Positions 1 through 10,428 of a stretch of DNA of 64,000 bases are shown here, piece after piece. Numbering within the stretch: the stretch's first letter is position 1; every line of letters begins with the position of its first letter. The DNA is taken from positions 3,162,001-3,226,000 of the forward strand of contig CP042279.1 of the NCBI GenBank assembly GCA_007858575.1. The letters are read 5' to 3'. Made by a program: the position numbers and the translations under genes. Source of the DNA: Streptomyces sp. WAC08241. Lineage in GTDB: Bacteria; Actinomycetota; Actinomycetes; Streptomycetales; Streptomycetaceae. The notes beneath the pieces are model-generated. The model ran no database searches and was not told the origin of the DNA. It saw only the letters and a list, made by a program, of their open reading frames with translations.

Positions 1-937
1 ATGCCGGTGACGACGAGCGAGACGGCCACATAGAGCACGGTGCAGATGAGGAGGGAGCCGAGGATGCCCCGGGCATGTCCCGCTGCGGCAGCTTGGTCTC
101 CTCGGCGGCGGTGGCCACCACGTCGAAGCCGATGAAGGCGAAGAAGACGACGGAGGCGGCGGTGAAGATGCCCATGACGCCGAAGTTCGTCGGCTCGTAC
201 CCGAAGAGGAGCTGGACCAGCGGGGAGTCCCAGTTGGAGCCGCCGCCCTCCGGGGTGACGGCCGGCGGGACGAAGGGCTTGTAGTTGTCGCCGACGATGA
301 AGAACAGTCCGGCGACGATCACGATCATCACCACGGTCACCTTGATCGCCACGACGAGCGCGGTGATCCGGGCGGAGAGCTTCATGCCCAGGACGAGGAC
401 GACGGTGATGACCAGGACGAGGAGGAACGCCAGGAGGTCGAAGGTGCCGCCCGGCACGTCCGGGCCTTCGAGGGAGGCCGGCAGGTGCCAGCCGATGTTG
501 TCCATGAGCGAGCGGACGTAGCCGGACCAGCCGACGGCCACCACCGCCGTCCCGAGGGCGAACTCCAGGACGAGGTCCCAGCCGATGATCCAGGCGGGCA
601 GTTCGCCGATGGAGGCGTACGCGAAGGTGTACGCCGATCCGGCCACCGGCACCGTCGAGGCGAACTCGGCGTAGCACAGGGCGGCCAGGGCGCAGACGAT
701 GCCGGCGGCGACGAAGGCGAGGGCCGTCGCCGGGCCGGCGTTCTCCTTGGCGACCTTGCCGGTGAGGACGAAGATGCCGGTGCCGATGATGACGCCGACG
801 CCGAAGACCGTCAGGTCCCAGGCGGACAGGGACTTCCGGAGGGCGTGCTCCGGCTCCTCCGTGTCCCGGATCGACTGCTCGACCGTCTTGGTCCGGAACA
901 CACCGGAGTTCGCCCGTGGCTGCTGGTCCGTACTCAC
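1..937 (-). CDS. APC-family amino-acid permease (3' end outside window)
   Basis: Membrane permease of the amino acid/polyamine/organocation superfamily, likely a cationic amino-acid importer. The GTG start at 937 gives a short cytoplasmic N-terminus and then the TM1 signature GVGVIIGTGIFVLTGKVA; about seven hydrophobic segments are visible before the window edge cuts the gene. A later stretch contains the APC-like FGVMGIFTAASVVFFAFIGFD. One C is missing near 66-72 (after ETKLPQRDMP), shifting the frame. It lies downstream of dxs on the same strand, beyond a strong hairpin, so it is probably a separate transcript. In S. coelicolor a permease sits in the same place (recalled synteny). Substrate is not determinable from sequence. 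Confidence 0.85.
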   Translation of the reverse strand, partial: MSTDQQPRANSGVFRTKTVEQSIRDTEEPEHALRKSLSAWDLTVFGVGVIIGTGIFVLTGKVAKENAGPATALAFVAAGIVCALAALCYAEFASTVPVAGSAYTFAYASIGELPAWIIGWDLVLEFALGTAVVAVGWSGYVRSLMDNIGWHLPASLEGPDVPGGTFDLLAFLLVLVITVVLVLGMKLSARITALVVAIKVTVVMIVIVAGLFFIVGDNYKPFVPPAVTPEGGGSNWDSPLVQLLFGYEPTNFGVMGIFTAASVVFFAFIGFDVVATAAEETKLPQRDMPGASSAPSSSAPCSMWPSRSSSPA

Positions 938-1054
938 CGTGGTACCTCCGCGCTCCGCCCGACGCCGGTCTCGATGCCCCCGCGGGTCGGAGGCTGTGAT
1001 GACGACCGCCCGGACAGGGTCAGATGCCCGGACAGAGCCAGGATGCACGCGAAC

Positions 1055-1091
1055 GGGCCGGTCGGCACCCGGAGGGTGAGCCGACCGGCCC
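1055..1091 (-). terminator. Terminator-like hairpin downstream of dxs
   Basis: Perfect 12-bp arms (1055-1066 and 1080-1091) with a 13-nt loop lie just past the dxs stop and before the permease start. No U-tract, as is usual for Streptomyces terminators. Confidence 0.6.
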
Positions 1092-1128
1092 AAAGGGTGG
1101 TGCGGAGGTGGTACGGGGTGGTGCGGGG

Positions 1129-3071
1129 TCAGTCGCGGGCGGGCTCCGCGGTCTTGGCGCCGTTCTTCCGCGCGCTCTCCCCTGCGCTGTCCTCGTACCT
1201 GCCGTCGAGGCGCGAGACCAGGCCGGTGACCTGCCGGGCGACGTCCGGGGCGGTCAGGCCGATCTCGGCCAGGACCTCGGCGCGGGAGGCGTGGTCGAGG
1301 AAGCGCGGCGGGATGCCGAAGTCGCGCAGCGGCACGTCCACGCCGGCGTCGCGGAGCGCCTGGGCGACGGCCGAGCCGACGCCGCCGACGCGGCTGTTGT
1401 CCTCGACGGTGACGACGACCCGGTGGCGCGCGGCGAGCGGGCGAGGGCCTCGTCGACGGGCTTGACCCAGCGGGGGTCGACCACGGTGGTGGAGATGCCC
1501 TGCCGGTCCAGGAGGTCGGCGATCTCCAGGCACATCGGCGCCAGGGCGCCGACCGAGACCAGGAGGACATCGGGCCTGTCCGTACCGGGCTCGCGGAGCA
1601 CGTCCATGCCGCCGACGCGGCGCAGGGCGGGGACGGCGGGGCCGACCGCGCCCTTGGAGAAGCGGACCACGGTGGGGGCGTCGGTGACCTCGACGGCCTC
1701 GCGGAGCTGGGCGCGGACCTGGTCGGCGTCGCGCGGGGCGGCGAGCCGCAGGCCGGGCACGACCTGGAGGATCGACATGTCCCACATGCCGTTGTGGGAG
1801 GCGCCGTCGGTGCCGGTGACGCCGGCCCGGTCGAGGACGAAGGTGACGCCGCACTTGTGCAGGGCCACGTCCATCAGGACCTGGTCGAAGGCGCGGTTGA
1901 GGAAGGTGGCGTAGACCGCGAAGACCGGGTGGAGGCCGCCGGTGGCGAGGCCGGCCGCGGAGACCGCGCCGTGCTGCTCGGCGATGCCGACGTCGAAGAC
2001 CCGCTCGGGGAAGGCCTTGGCGAACTTGTCGAGGCCGACGGGCTGAAGCATGGCCGCGGTGATGGCGACGACGTCCGCGCGCTCCGTGCCGAGGGCGACC
2101 ATCTCGTCGGCGAAGACGCCGGTCCAGTCGGCGCCGGAGGTGGCGATCGGGAGGCCGGTGTCGGGTGGATCTTGCCGACGGCGTGGAAGCGGTCGGCCTC
2201 GTCCTGGAGGGCGGGCTGGTAGCCGCGGCCCTTCTCGGTGAGGCAGTGGACGATGACGGGGCCGCCGAAGCGCTTGGCGCGCGTCAGGGCGGACTCCAGG
2301 GCCTCGATGTCGTGGCCGTCGATGGGGCCGACGTACTTGAGGCCGAGGTCCTCGAACATGCCCTGGGGGCGATGAAGTCCTTGAGGCCCTTCTTGGCGCC
2401 GTGCAGGGTCTCGTAGAGGGGCTTCCCGACGACCGGGGTGCGCTCCAGGATGTCCTTGCCGCGGGCGAGGAAGCGCTCGTAGCCGTCGGTGGTGCGCAGG
2501 GTCGCCAGGTGGGTGGCGAGGCCGCCGATGGTGGGCGCGTAGGAGCGCTCGTTGTCGTTGACGACGATGACGAGCGGGCGGTCCTTGGCGGCGGCGATGT
2601 TGTTCAGCGCCTCCCAGGCCATGCCGCCGGTGAGGGCGCCGTCGCCGATGACGGCCACGACGTGGTCGTCCTTCTTCAGGACCTCGTTCGCCTTGGCCAG
2701 GCCGTCGGCCCAGCCGAGGACCGTGGAGGCGTGCGAGTTCTCGATGACGTCGTGCTCGGACTCGGCCTGCGAGGGGTAGCCGGAGAGGCCGCCCTTCATC
2801 TTGAGGCGGGAGAAGTCCTGGCGGCCGGTGAGGAGCTTGTGGACGTAGCTCTGGTGGCCGGTGTCCCAGAGGACCCTGTCCTTCGGGGAGTCGAAGACGC
2901 GGTGCAGGGCGATGGTCAGCTCGACCACGCCCAGGTTGGTCCGAGGTGCCCGCCGGTCTTGGAGACGGCGTCCACGAGGAACGTCCGGATCTCGTCGGCC
3001 AACTGGTCCAGCTGTTCCGGGGAGAGCCGGTCCAGGTCTCGCGGTCCCCTGATACGGGTCAGCAGAGCCAC
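1129..3071 (-). CDS. dxs: 1-deoxy-D-xylulose-5-phosphate synthase
   Basis: Catalyses the thiamine-diphosphate-dependent condensation of pyruvate with glyceraldehyde 3-phosphate, the first step of the MEP isoprenoid pathway. The GTG start at 3071 follows a clear AAGGAGGAAC ribosome site. Visible motifs: the TPP-binding [15 protein letters not shown], the [11 protein letters not shown] substrate loop, [15 protein letters not shown] of the transketolase central domain, and a complete C-terminal transketolase domain. Four single-base losses (near 2942, 2366, 2160 and 1440) split it into four frames; restoring them gives 648 aa, the usual Streptomyces length. All motifs survive, so it is a working gene with read errors rather than a pseudogene. 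A weak candidate -10 (TTAGACT) lies at about 3118-3124 upstream. Confidence 0.95.
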
Positions 3072-3238
3072 CCGTTCCTCCTTGCGTTTGAGCTGGTCGA
3101 GCTTGCCGATTTGTCGAGTCTAATGTTCCGTCTTGGATCGTGGGCAGCGGGCCGGGGGTGAGGCGTCACTCCGACGGTCTACGGGCCGATGATCCGTACG
3201 GCTCCGTGCGGGCGTGTGCACTGGTCCGGACGCACCGG

Positions 3239-3268
3239 TGCCCGGCGCCGGTTTCACGGCGCCGGGCA
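3239..3268 (-). terminator. Terminator hairpin after xylH
   Basis: Perfect 12-bp inverted repeat TGCCCGGCGCCG/CGGCGCCGGGCA around a GTTTCA loop, about 95 bp downstream of the xylH stop; it likely ends the xylose-type operon before dxs. The rest of the 3072-3360 gap shows no gene. Confidence 0.7.
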
Positions 3269-3360
3269 GGTGTGGCGAGCGTTACGCGTGCGCGTGGCGC
3301 GGCCTTCCGGGCGCGCCCCGCCGCTTTCCGGCGCTGGACGCGTCCGGCGGTCCTCCGGCG

Positions 3361-4674
3361 CTAGGCGCGTCCGGCCGTCTTCTGGGTCTTGCGGGAGACG
3401 GAGTCGATGATCACGGCGATGAGCAGGACCGCGCCGGTGATCATGTACTGGATCGCGTTCGAGGACAGGTTCATCTGGTTGAGGCCCTGGACGATCGACT
3501 GGATGACCAGGATGCCCAGGAGCGCCGACCAGACCTTGCCGCGTCCGCCGAACAGGGAGGTGCCGCCGATGACGGCCGCGGCGATGCACATCATGAGCTG
3601 GTTGCCGCCGCCGAGGGAGCGGTCGGCGCCGCCGGTCGCGGAGGCGAGGAACAGGCCGCCGATCGCGCCCATGGTGCCGGAGATCATGAAGACCGAGATC
3701 CGGATCCAGGAGACGTTGATGCCGGCGCGGCGGGCGGCCTCGATGCCGCCGCCGACCGCGAAGACCTGGCGGCCGTAGGTGGTGCGACGCAGGACGAAGT
3801 CGGTGACGAGCAGGATCACCAGGAAGATCACCAGGGAGAGCGGCAGGCCCTGCTCCTGGTTGAAGCCGTACGCGGCGACGAGGACCAGGACCGCGAGGAC
3901 GGCGGTGCGCAGGATGATCTCGCTCTGCGGGCGGTGCGGCAGGTCGGCGGCCTTGCGGCGGTGCGCGTCGCGGAACTGGGCCAGGTAGAAGGCGGCGATC
4001 ACGACGGCGGCGAGGCCGTAGGCGGCGGCGACGTCGGAGAAGTAGTACTTCGTGAGGTCGTTGACGAAGCTGCCGATCGGGGTGGAGATGGTGGAGCGCT
4101 CGCCCATCACCCAGGTCTGCAGGCCGGCCCAGCCGAGGAAGCCGGCGAGGGTGACGACGAAGGCGGGCACGCCGATCTTGGCGAACACGATGCCGTGGAA
4201 GGCGCCGATCAGGGTGCCGGACAGGATGCCGAGGAGGATGGCGAGGCCGTCGGGCATGTCGGTGCCGAGGACGCCCCAGACGGAGCCGGCGAGACCGGCC
4301 ACGGAGCCGACGGCGAGGTCGATCTCGCCGAGCAGCAGCACGAAGACGATGCCGACGGCCATGATGCCGGGGCCGACCGCGTACAGCGTGATCTGGTCGA
4401 GGTTGTACGAGGTGATGAAGTTGCCGGTGAGGGCCTGGAAGACGATGCCGATGACGATGAGGCCGACGACGACGGGCAGCGAGCCGATCTCGCCGGAGCG
4501 GATCTTGCGCTTGAACTCGTCGGCGTAGCCCTTGAAGCCCTGCTCGCGGACGAGGAGGCGGGGTCGACGGCCGGGATCGCCGCGGCGGCCGGGGTCTCGG
4601 TGGCCGGTGCGTCGGCGTCGGGGGTGCGGGCTCGGGCACCGCGGCCGGGTCGTTCGCGGTGGGAGGGGTCGTGC

Positions 4675-4678
<4 letters not shown>
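3361..4678 (-). CDS. xylH: Sugar (xylose-type) ABC transporter permease
   Basis: Inner-membrane permease of the RbsC/XylH family (BPD_transp_2 fold), forming the sugar channel with XylG and receiving sugar from XylF. Ten or so hydrophobic segments are seen, with the family motif GEIDLAVGSVAGLAGS and the cytoplasmic coupling region EAARRAGINVSWIRISVFMI. The GTG start at 4678 overlaps the xylG stop (GTGA), indicating translational coupling. The first about 40 residues are Pro/Ala/Thr-rich and cytoplasmic, an extension seen in Streptomyces homologues. Single-base losses near 4628 and 4560 break the N-terminal part; the corrected length is 439 aa. Xylose specificity rests on family and recalled synteny with S. 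coelicolor xylFGH, not on sequence-visible residues. Confidence 0.88.
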
Positions 4679-5454
<776 letters not shown>

Positions 5455-5540
5455 GTGAACTAACTCCTTCGCCGCCCGCGGACGGCGGCACGTCGCGCCG
5501 CCGGTGCAGCGCCAACAAAGTTCTGGGGGTAGGCTTCGTC

Positions 5541-5582
5541 CGGTCCCCGGGCCGACAGCGGGTCTGGGTCGGCCGGGGACCG
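5541..5582 (-). terminator. Hairpin in the xylF-xylG gap
   Basis: Inverted repeat CGGTCCCCGGGCCGAC/GTCGGCCGGGGACCG with one bulged base and an 11-nt loop. Together with the hairpin at 5726-5747 it may lower transcription into xylG and xylH. Confidence 0.5.
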
Positions 5583-5725
5583 GACGGGCTGGGGAACGGA
5601 TCCGAGTCCGTCGCCGGCCGTCGTACGGGGTTCTTCACCCTCTGTACGCGGACGGCGGCGCGCCGGACGCCGTCCCGGTCGGGGACGGCCGGGGTGCCGT
5701 GCGCGGCCGGACCGGGATCTGTGGC

Positions 5726-5747
5726 GCCGGGCCCGCGAGGGCCCGGC
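5726..5747 (-). terminator. Hairpin immediately after xylF
   Basis: Perfect 9-bp arms GCCGGGCCC/GGGCCCGGC closing a GCGA tetraloop, 16 bp past the xylF stop. It is suited to partial termination or mRNA 3'-end protection, common after binding-protein genes. Confidence 0.6.
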
Positions 5748-5762
5748 GGGGACGAGCGGGGG

Positions 5763-6826
5763 TTACTTGATGCCCAGCTCGGTGCACTTGGCGGCGAGGT
5801 CCGCGGTGCAGAGGTCGGCGGCCTTGTAGATGCCGTCCTTGACGACCGTGGTCTGGATGTTGGTCTTGTCGACCACGACCGGCGGGAAGAGCGTGGACGG
5901 CACGCCGTCGGTGTCGCCCTGGGCGCCGAGGTCCTTGCCCTGGAGCAGGTTCACCGCGAACTTGGCGGCCTCGGGGGCGAGCTGGAGCGGCGACTTGTAG
6001 ATCGTGAAGGTCTGCGTGCCGGCGATGATGCGCTGGATGCCCGCGACCTCGGCGTCCTGGCCGCCGACCGGGATGCCCTTGATGCCGGCGTTCTCCAGGG
6101 AGGTGACGATGCCGCCCGCCATGCCGTCGTTGGCGGAGTAGACGGCGCCGATCTTGGCCTTGCCGACCGAGGAGATCGCGGCGGACATCTTCTCGCCGGC
6201 GATCTTCGGGTCCCACTCGCCGGAGGCCTCGTAGGCGATCTTGCCGACCTTGCCGTCGAGGGCGGTGTGCGCGCCCTTCTTGAAGAGGGCGGCGTTCGGG
6301 TCCTTCTCGTCGCCGTTGATCATCACGACGTTGGCGGCGGCGGCCTTGTCGCCGAGCGCGGCGAGGAGGGCCTGGCCCTGGAGCTCGCCGACCTTGTTGT
6401 TGTCGTGGCTGACGTAGGCGTCGGCGCCCTTGACGGCACGGTCGTACGCGACGACCTTGACGCCCTTGGCCTTGGCGTCCTTGACCCAGCTCTCGGCCTT
6501 GGTGGCGTCCACCGGGTCGAGGGCGATGACCTTGATGCCGTCGGCGATGAACTGGTCGAACTGCTGCTTCTGCTTGACGACGTCGGAGACGGCGTTGTTG
6601 TAGACGACCTCGCAGTCGCCGCACGCGGCCTTGACGGCCTTCTCGAACTGGGGCTTGTCCAGGCCCTCGTAGCGCGAGGTCTTGTTCTCGGAAGGAGCAG
6701 GCCGATCTTGGTCGAGCTGCCCTTGTCGCTGCTGTCGTCGCCGCCGGCCTGGCCACAGGCGGCGAGCGAGAGGGCCATCGACACCGCGGCCGTGGCTATG
6801 ACGGCACGACGCGTCACTGCGTTCAT
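5763..6826 (-). CDS. xylF: Sugar (xylose-type) ABC transporter substrate-binding lipoprotein
   Basis: Extracellular lipoprotein capturing a monosaccharide, probably xylose, for the XylGH importer. It starts at ATG 6826 after GGGAGG, has a hydrophobic signal and the lipobox LSLAAC, so it is membrane-anchored through Cys. The mature part is a periplasmic-binding fold 1 protein with typical blocks QFIADGIKVIALDPVDATKA, YVSHDNNKVGELQGQ and AVYSANDGMAGGIV. One base is missing near 6690 (after KIGLLLP); the corrected length is 354 aa. It is first in the xylF-xylG-xylH order and lies next to the ROK regulator gene. The upstream gap carries inverted repeats that could be the regulator's operators. 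Confidence 0.9.
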
Positions 6827-6904
6827 TTGGGGTTGCCTCCCTGACGAGGCCGCGACGTTGCGGCCGAGGTGGCACGAAGTCAACTCGGCCGTAACGTTGC
6901 CGTC

Positions 6905-6919
6905 AAGAAGTAAATTCTT
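6905..6919. promoter_or_regulatory. Candidate operator 1 upstream of xylF
   Basis: Perfect inverted repeat AAGAA-GTAAA-TTCTT in the A+T-rich part of the xylF upstream region, overlapping a TTGACG -35-like hexamer on the minus strand (6901-6906). Its position between the ROK regulator gene and xylF makes it a candidate site for that regulator; this is inference. Confidence 0.4.
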
Positions 6920-6947
6920 AACGAGATGACAACGGTGGTGTTCGTTA
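6919..6947. promoter_or_regulatory. Candidate operator 2 upstream of xylF
   Basis: Inverted repeat TAACGA-N17-TCGTTA abutting operator 1 and ending 1 bp from the ROK gene stop. No binding data; reported because it is the second dyad in an otherwise GC-rich 122-bp gap. Confidence 0.3.
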
Positions 6948-6948
6948 T

Positions 6949-8191
6949 CTAAGTGAAGGCAAGCCGGGAGGCCGGTCCGGTGGCGGGCAGCGCACTCTCC
7001 AACAGGGTCGAATCGCCCATTTCGCTCAGGACGAGGGCGAGGGCGCCGAGCACCTCGGCGCGCCTGCCGAGGGCCCCTGGGCCAGCGAGAGCTGCCGGGC
7101 GGCACTGGGGATCGCGTACCGCGAGACGGAGTCCCTGATGGGCGCCAGGACCAGCTCCCCGGCCTCGGCGAGGTCGCCGCCGAGCACCACCCGGCTGGGG
7201 TTGAGGAGGTTGCAGAGGTTGGCGATGCCGCTGCCGATGTGCCGTCCGACGTCCGCGATCACCCGGCGGCAGCCGGGGTCGCCGTCCCGGGCCAACTGGA
7301 CGACCCGCTCCATGGTCAGGTCGGGCCCGTGGCTCGGCTGGAGCAGCGGCAGGACGTAGCGGGCGGCCGTGAAGGTCTCCAGGCAGCCCCGGTTGCCGCA
7401 GCGGCAGACCGGTCCCGACTCGTCCAGGGTGATGTGACCGATCTCCCCGCGGTGCCGCCGGGGCCCCGGTAGACCCGTCCGTCGATGACGAGCCCGGCGC
7501 CGACGCCGCTGGCCACCTTGATGTACGCCAGGTCCTTGACGCCCCGGCCGCCGCCCCAGACCAGCTCGCCGAGCGCGCCGAGGTTGGCGTCGTTGTCGAC
7601 GTGCACGGGGACCCCGAGGCGGCCCGAGAGCTCCTCGGCGGGGTTGATGCCGCTCCACCCCGGCAGGATCGACGTCGAGCCGAGGGTCCCGGAGGAGACG
7701 TCGATCGGGCCCGGCACGCCGAGGCCGACGCCGATCACCTTGTCGGGGCCGATGCCGGTGGTCAGGATCAGCCGCTTGACCAGGTGTTCCGCCCGGTCGA
7801 AGCCCTCGGCGGCGGAGGCGTCGACGTCGAGCGGCTCGGCCTCCTCGGCGAGCACCTGGTGGGCGAGGTTGCCGACGGCGACCCGGAGGTGGGTGTGGCC
7901 GAAGTCGACGCCGATCACGATGCCGGCGTCGCCGGAGAGCGAGACGCTGCGGGCCCGGCGCCCGCCGGCGGAGGTGGGCGTGACCTCGACGGTGCCGCCG
8001 TCCTTCAGCTCCCGCACGATGTTGGAGACCGTGGCGGCGGACAGGCCCGTCGCCCGGGCGATCTCCGCCTGGGTGAGCGAGCCGGCCATGCGCACCGCCC
8101 GGACGACCCGTTCGAGGTTGGCCCTGTGCAGAGAAGTCTGCGAACCCGGAGTCTCCATCGACTCACTCACTCCCACCGTTTTCTCCAACAT
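6949..8191 (-). CDS. rok7B7: ROK-family transcriptional regulator (Rok7B7-like)
   Basis: DNA-binding ROK repressor/activator. The N-terminal winged helix (about residues 25-80) contains TQAEIARATGLSAATVSNIV; the sugar-kinase-like domain has GVDFGHTHLRVAVG, the VDNDAN segment and the zinc motif CRCGNRGCLE. Losses near 7453 and 7085 shift the frame; correcting the second moves the stop to 6949 and restores the C-terminus, giving about 414 aa. Located between ngcEFG and xylFGH, exactly where S. coelicolor carries SCO6008 (Rok7B7), which is reported to link xylose uptake, carbon repression and antibiotic production (recalled literature). The start is uncertain: ATG 8191, GTG 8176 and ATG 8158 are all plausible, and a TTAGAGT -10-like sequence just before 8191 would fit a leaderless transcript. 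Confidence 0.88.
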
Positions 8192-8279
8192 GTGAACTCT
8201 AAGGGGACGCTTTCGCCTTGGTCCCCGTCAAGACCTTGAGTGACGGAGGTGAGGGTCACACGGCGTTCGCACCGGGTTT

Positions 8280-8363
8280 CCCGGGCGTCCTCCCCGCACC
8301 CCCGGGCGTCCTCCCCGCACCCCCGGGCGTCCTCCCCACGCCCCCGGGCGTCCTCCCCACGCT
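8280..8363. repeat. 21-bp tandem repeat, 4 copies
   Basis: Four head-to-tail copies of a 21-bp G/C-rich unit (begins CCCGGGCGTCCTCCCC), the last two differing by a few bases, in the 272-bp gap between the ROK gene and the ngcG terminator. The period is a multiple of 3, but no gene with a start and ribosome site covers it, so it is treated as intergenic. Confidence 0.85.
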
Positions 8364-8394
8364 CCCGACGCCCTCACCGGGTCCCGGACGACGG

Positions 8395-8430
8395 GAAGGG
8401 CCCCGGCGCGCGGTGCGCCGGGGGCCCTTC
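8395..8430 (-). terminator. Terminator hairpin after ngcEFG
   Basis: Arms GAAGGGCCCCGGCGC and GCGCCGGGGGCCCTTC (one bulged G) around a GCGGT loop, 34 bp past the ngcG stop. Confidence 0.75.
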
Positions 8431-8463
8431 GGGAGTGGTGGCGGGCCGGTGCGGCCCCGGGGG

Positions 8464-9400
8464 TCACTTCACGGCGCCGGCGGTCAGACCGGCCACCACC
8501 CGCCGCTGGAAGATGATGTACGCGGCGAGGACCGGGAGCATGGCCATCACCAGGCCGGCGAAGAGGCCCGACCAGTCGCCCTTGTAGCCCTGGCTCACCG
8601 CGAGCTGGACGAGGCCCTGCGAGAGCACCTTCCGCTCCGGCTCGGTGTTGAGCACGGTCGGCAGCAGGTACTGGTTCCACTGCCCGAGGAAGTTGAAGAT
8701 GCCGACGCTGATGAGGCCCGGCTTGGCCATCGGCAGCATCACCTGGAAGAAGGTCCGGGTGTGCGAGGCGCCGTCCACGAAGGCCGCCTCCGCCACCGAG
8801 GTCGGCAGGGTGCGGAAGAAGGCCGTGAGGAAGAAGACGGTGAAGGGCAGCGAGTACGCGATGTAGACGAGGATCAGGCCGTGCAGCGTGTTGAGCAGGG
8901 CCATGTTCTGCATCACGTAGAACAGCGGCACGAGCGCCAGGATGATCGGGAAGCTCATTCCTCCGATGAAGAGGAAGTAGAGGAAGCGGTTGCCCGGGAA
9001 CTCGAAGCGGGCCAGGACGTAGGCCGCCATCGAGCCGAAGAGGAGCGTGCCGAGCAGCGAGCCGCCGACCACCAGGAGGGTGTTCAGGAAGTAGTCGCTC
9101 ATGTGCGCCTCGGTCCAGGCGCGCGACCAGTTCTCGAAGTGCAGCTTGTCGGGCAGCGCCCACGGGGAGGTGAAGATCGCCCGGTCGGTCTTGAAGGAGG
9201 TCATGACCGCCCAGAGCAGCGGCATGATCACCATGATCGCCCAGAGGATCAGGATGCCGTGGGAGAAGACGTTGAGGGCGGCGCCCTCGCCCTTCGGCTC
9301 CTTGCGGGCGCGGGGCGGCCGTCTTGGTGACCACGGGGTCCGGTCCGGCCGGGGAGCCGGAGTTGTCCACTCCGGCGGGGGTCGTGTCGGTGATCTTCAT
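8464..9400 (-). CDS. ngcG: Chitobiose/GlcNAc ABC transporter permease (MalG type)
   Basis: One of two membrane subunits of the CUT1 importer for N-acetylglucosamine and N,N'-diacetylchitobiose. Six hydrophobic helices are seen, and the EAA coupling loop reads AEAAFVDGASHTRTFFQVM. The ATG at 9400 shares one base with the ngcF stop (TGATG), so the two are co-translated. The first about 28 residues (MKITDTTPAGVDNSG...) are a soluble tail; after it two bases are missing near 9315-9320. The corrected length is 312 aa. No ATPase gene is in the operon: such Streptomyces CUT1 systems use the shared ATPase MsiK encoded elsewhere (established for the family). Confidence 0.85.
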
Positions 9401-10328
9401 CAGAACTCCAGCCGCTCGCGCCGGCCCAGCTTCATCACGACGGCCGCGAAGGCCAGCGTCACGACGAGCAGGGCGACGCCGATGGTCGTGGCGTAGGCGG
9501 CCTGACCGTCCCGGAACGCCTTCTGGTACACGTACAGCGGCAGGACGATGGTGGAGTAGTCGGGCCCGCCGCCACTGGGACCGACGGTCATGATCTGGAC
9601 GACGGCGAAGGACTCGGCCCCGAGGGCGAGGATGCCCATGTAGATCCACCCGGACTGCACGGTGTCCCAGAGCAGCGGCAGGGTGATCCGGAAGAAGGTG
9701 GTGAAGCGGTTCGCGCCGTCGAGCAGGGCCGCTTCGTAGAAGTCCCTCGGAATGGACGCCATGCCGGCCGAGAAGAGGACGACGAAGAATCCGACGGTGG
9801 ACCAGACGAGGACGACCATCACGCAGATGAGGGCGAGGTCCGGGTCTCCGAGCCAGTCCGGCTGGACGCTGTCGAGACCGACGCCCTTCAGTACGGAATT
9901 GATGGCTCCGCTGTTCGGGTTGTACGCGAACTGGAAGAGCAGCGCGACGATCGCGATCGACAGCACCTGCGGGAAGAAATAGACGATCTTGTAGAAGGAC
10001 GAACCGCGCACACCGGCGACGGCCGCGCCCTTTCGGCGCCGACCGCCGACATTGAGCATGAAGGCGAAGAACAGTGCGAGGCCGACGGTCACCAGTGGCA
10101 GCACCACCGCGAAGGTCAGGCTGTGCTGGAGCGATTTCCAGAAGATCTCGTCGTCCAGCATTCTGCTGTAGTTGCCGAATCCGATCATTCCGAATTCGGG
10201 GCTCAGCCCGGTCCAGTCCGTGAAGGAGTAATAGATGGACTGGATGAACGGCCAGATGACGAACAGCGCGTAGAGCGCGAGGGGGCCGCCAGGAACCCCA
10301 CGATGAAACGGTACTTGCCGTGTTGCAT
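9400..10328 (-). CDS. ngcF: Chitobiose/GlcNAc ABC transporter permease (MalF type)
   Basis: Partner permease of NgcG. Hydrophobic helices begin with LALYALFVIWPFIQSIYYSF, and the EAA loop reads YEAALLDGANRFTTFFRIT. The ATG start at 10328 gives MQHGKYRFIVGF; one base is lost near 10290 just after it. The corrected length is 309 aa. The stop overlaps the ngcG start by one base. The gap to ngcE holds a strong hairpin, so permease mRNA is probably less abundant than binding-protein mRNA. Confidence 0.87.
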
Positions 10329-10382
10329 TTCCTACCGACCCCGATCTTCCCGCGAGGGCGCGCCGCTCGTGCCGCGCGTTAG

Positions 10383-10420
10383 GCCGGGGCCCGCTCCCGG
10401 TCGGCGGGAGGGGCCCCGGC
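10383..10420 (-). terminator. Hairpin between ngcE and ngcF
   Basis: GCCGGGGCCC/GGGCCCCGGC outer arms with an inner CTCCCG/CGGGAG extension, 9 bp past the ngcE stop; placed like an intercistronic attenuator or stabiliser. Confidence 0.65.
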
Positions 10421-10428
10421 ACTGCTCA

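Noticed and set aside
8280..8363. Possible CRISPR array
   Set aside because: Units are contiguous with no spacers and no cas genes are nearby.
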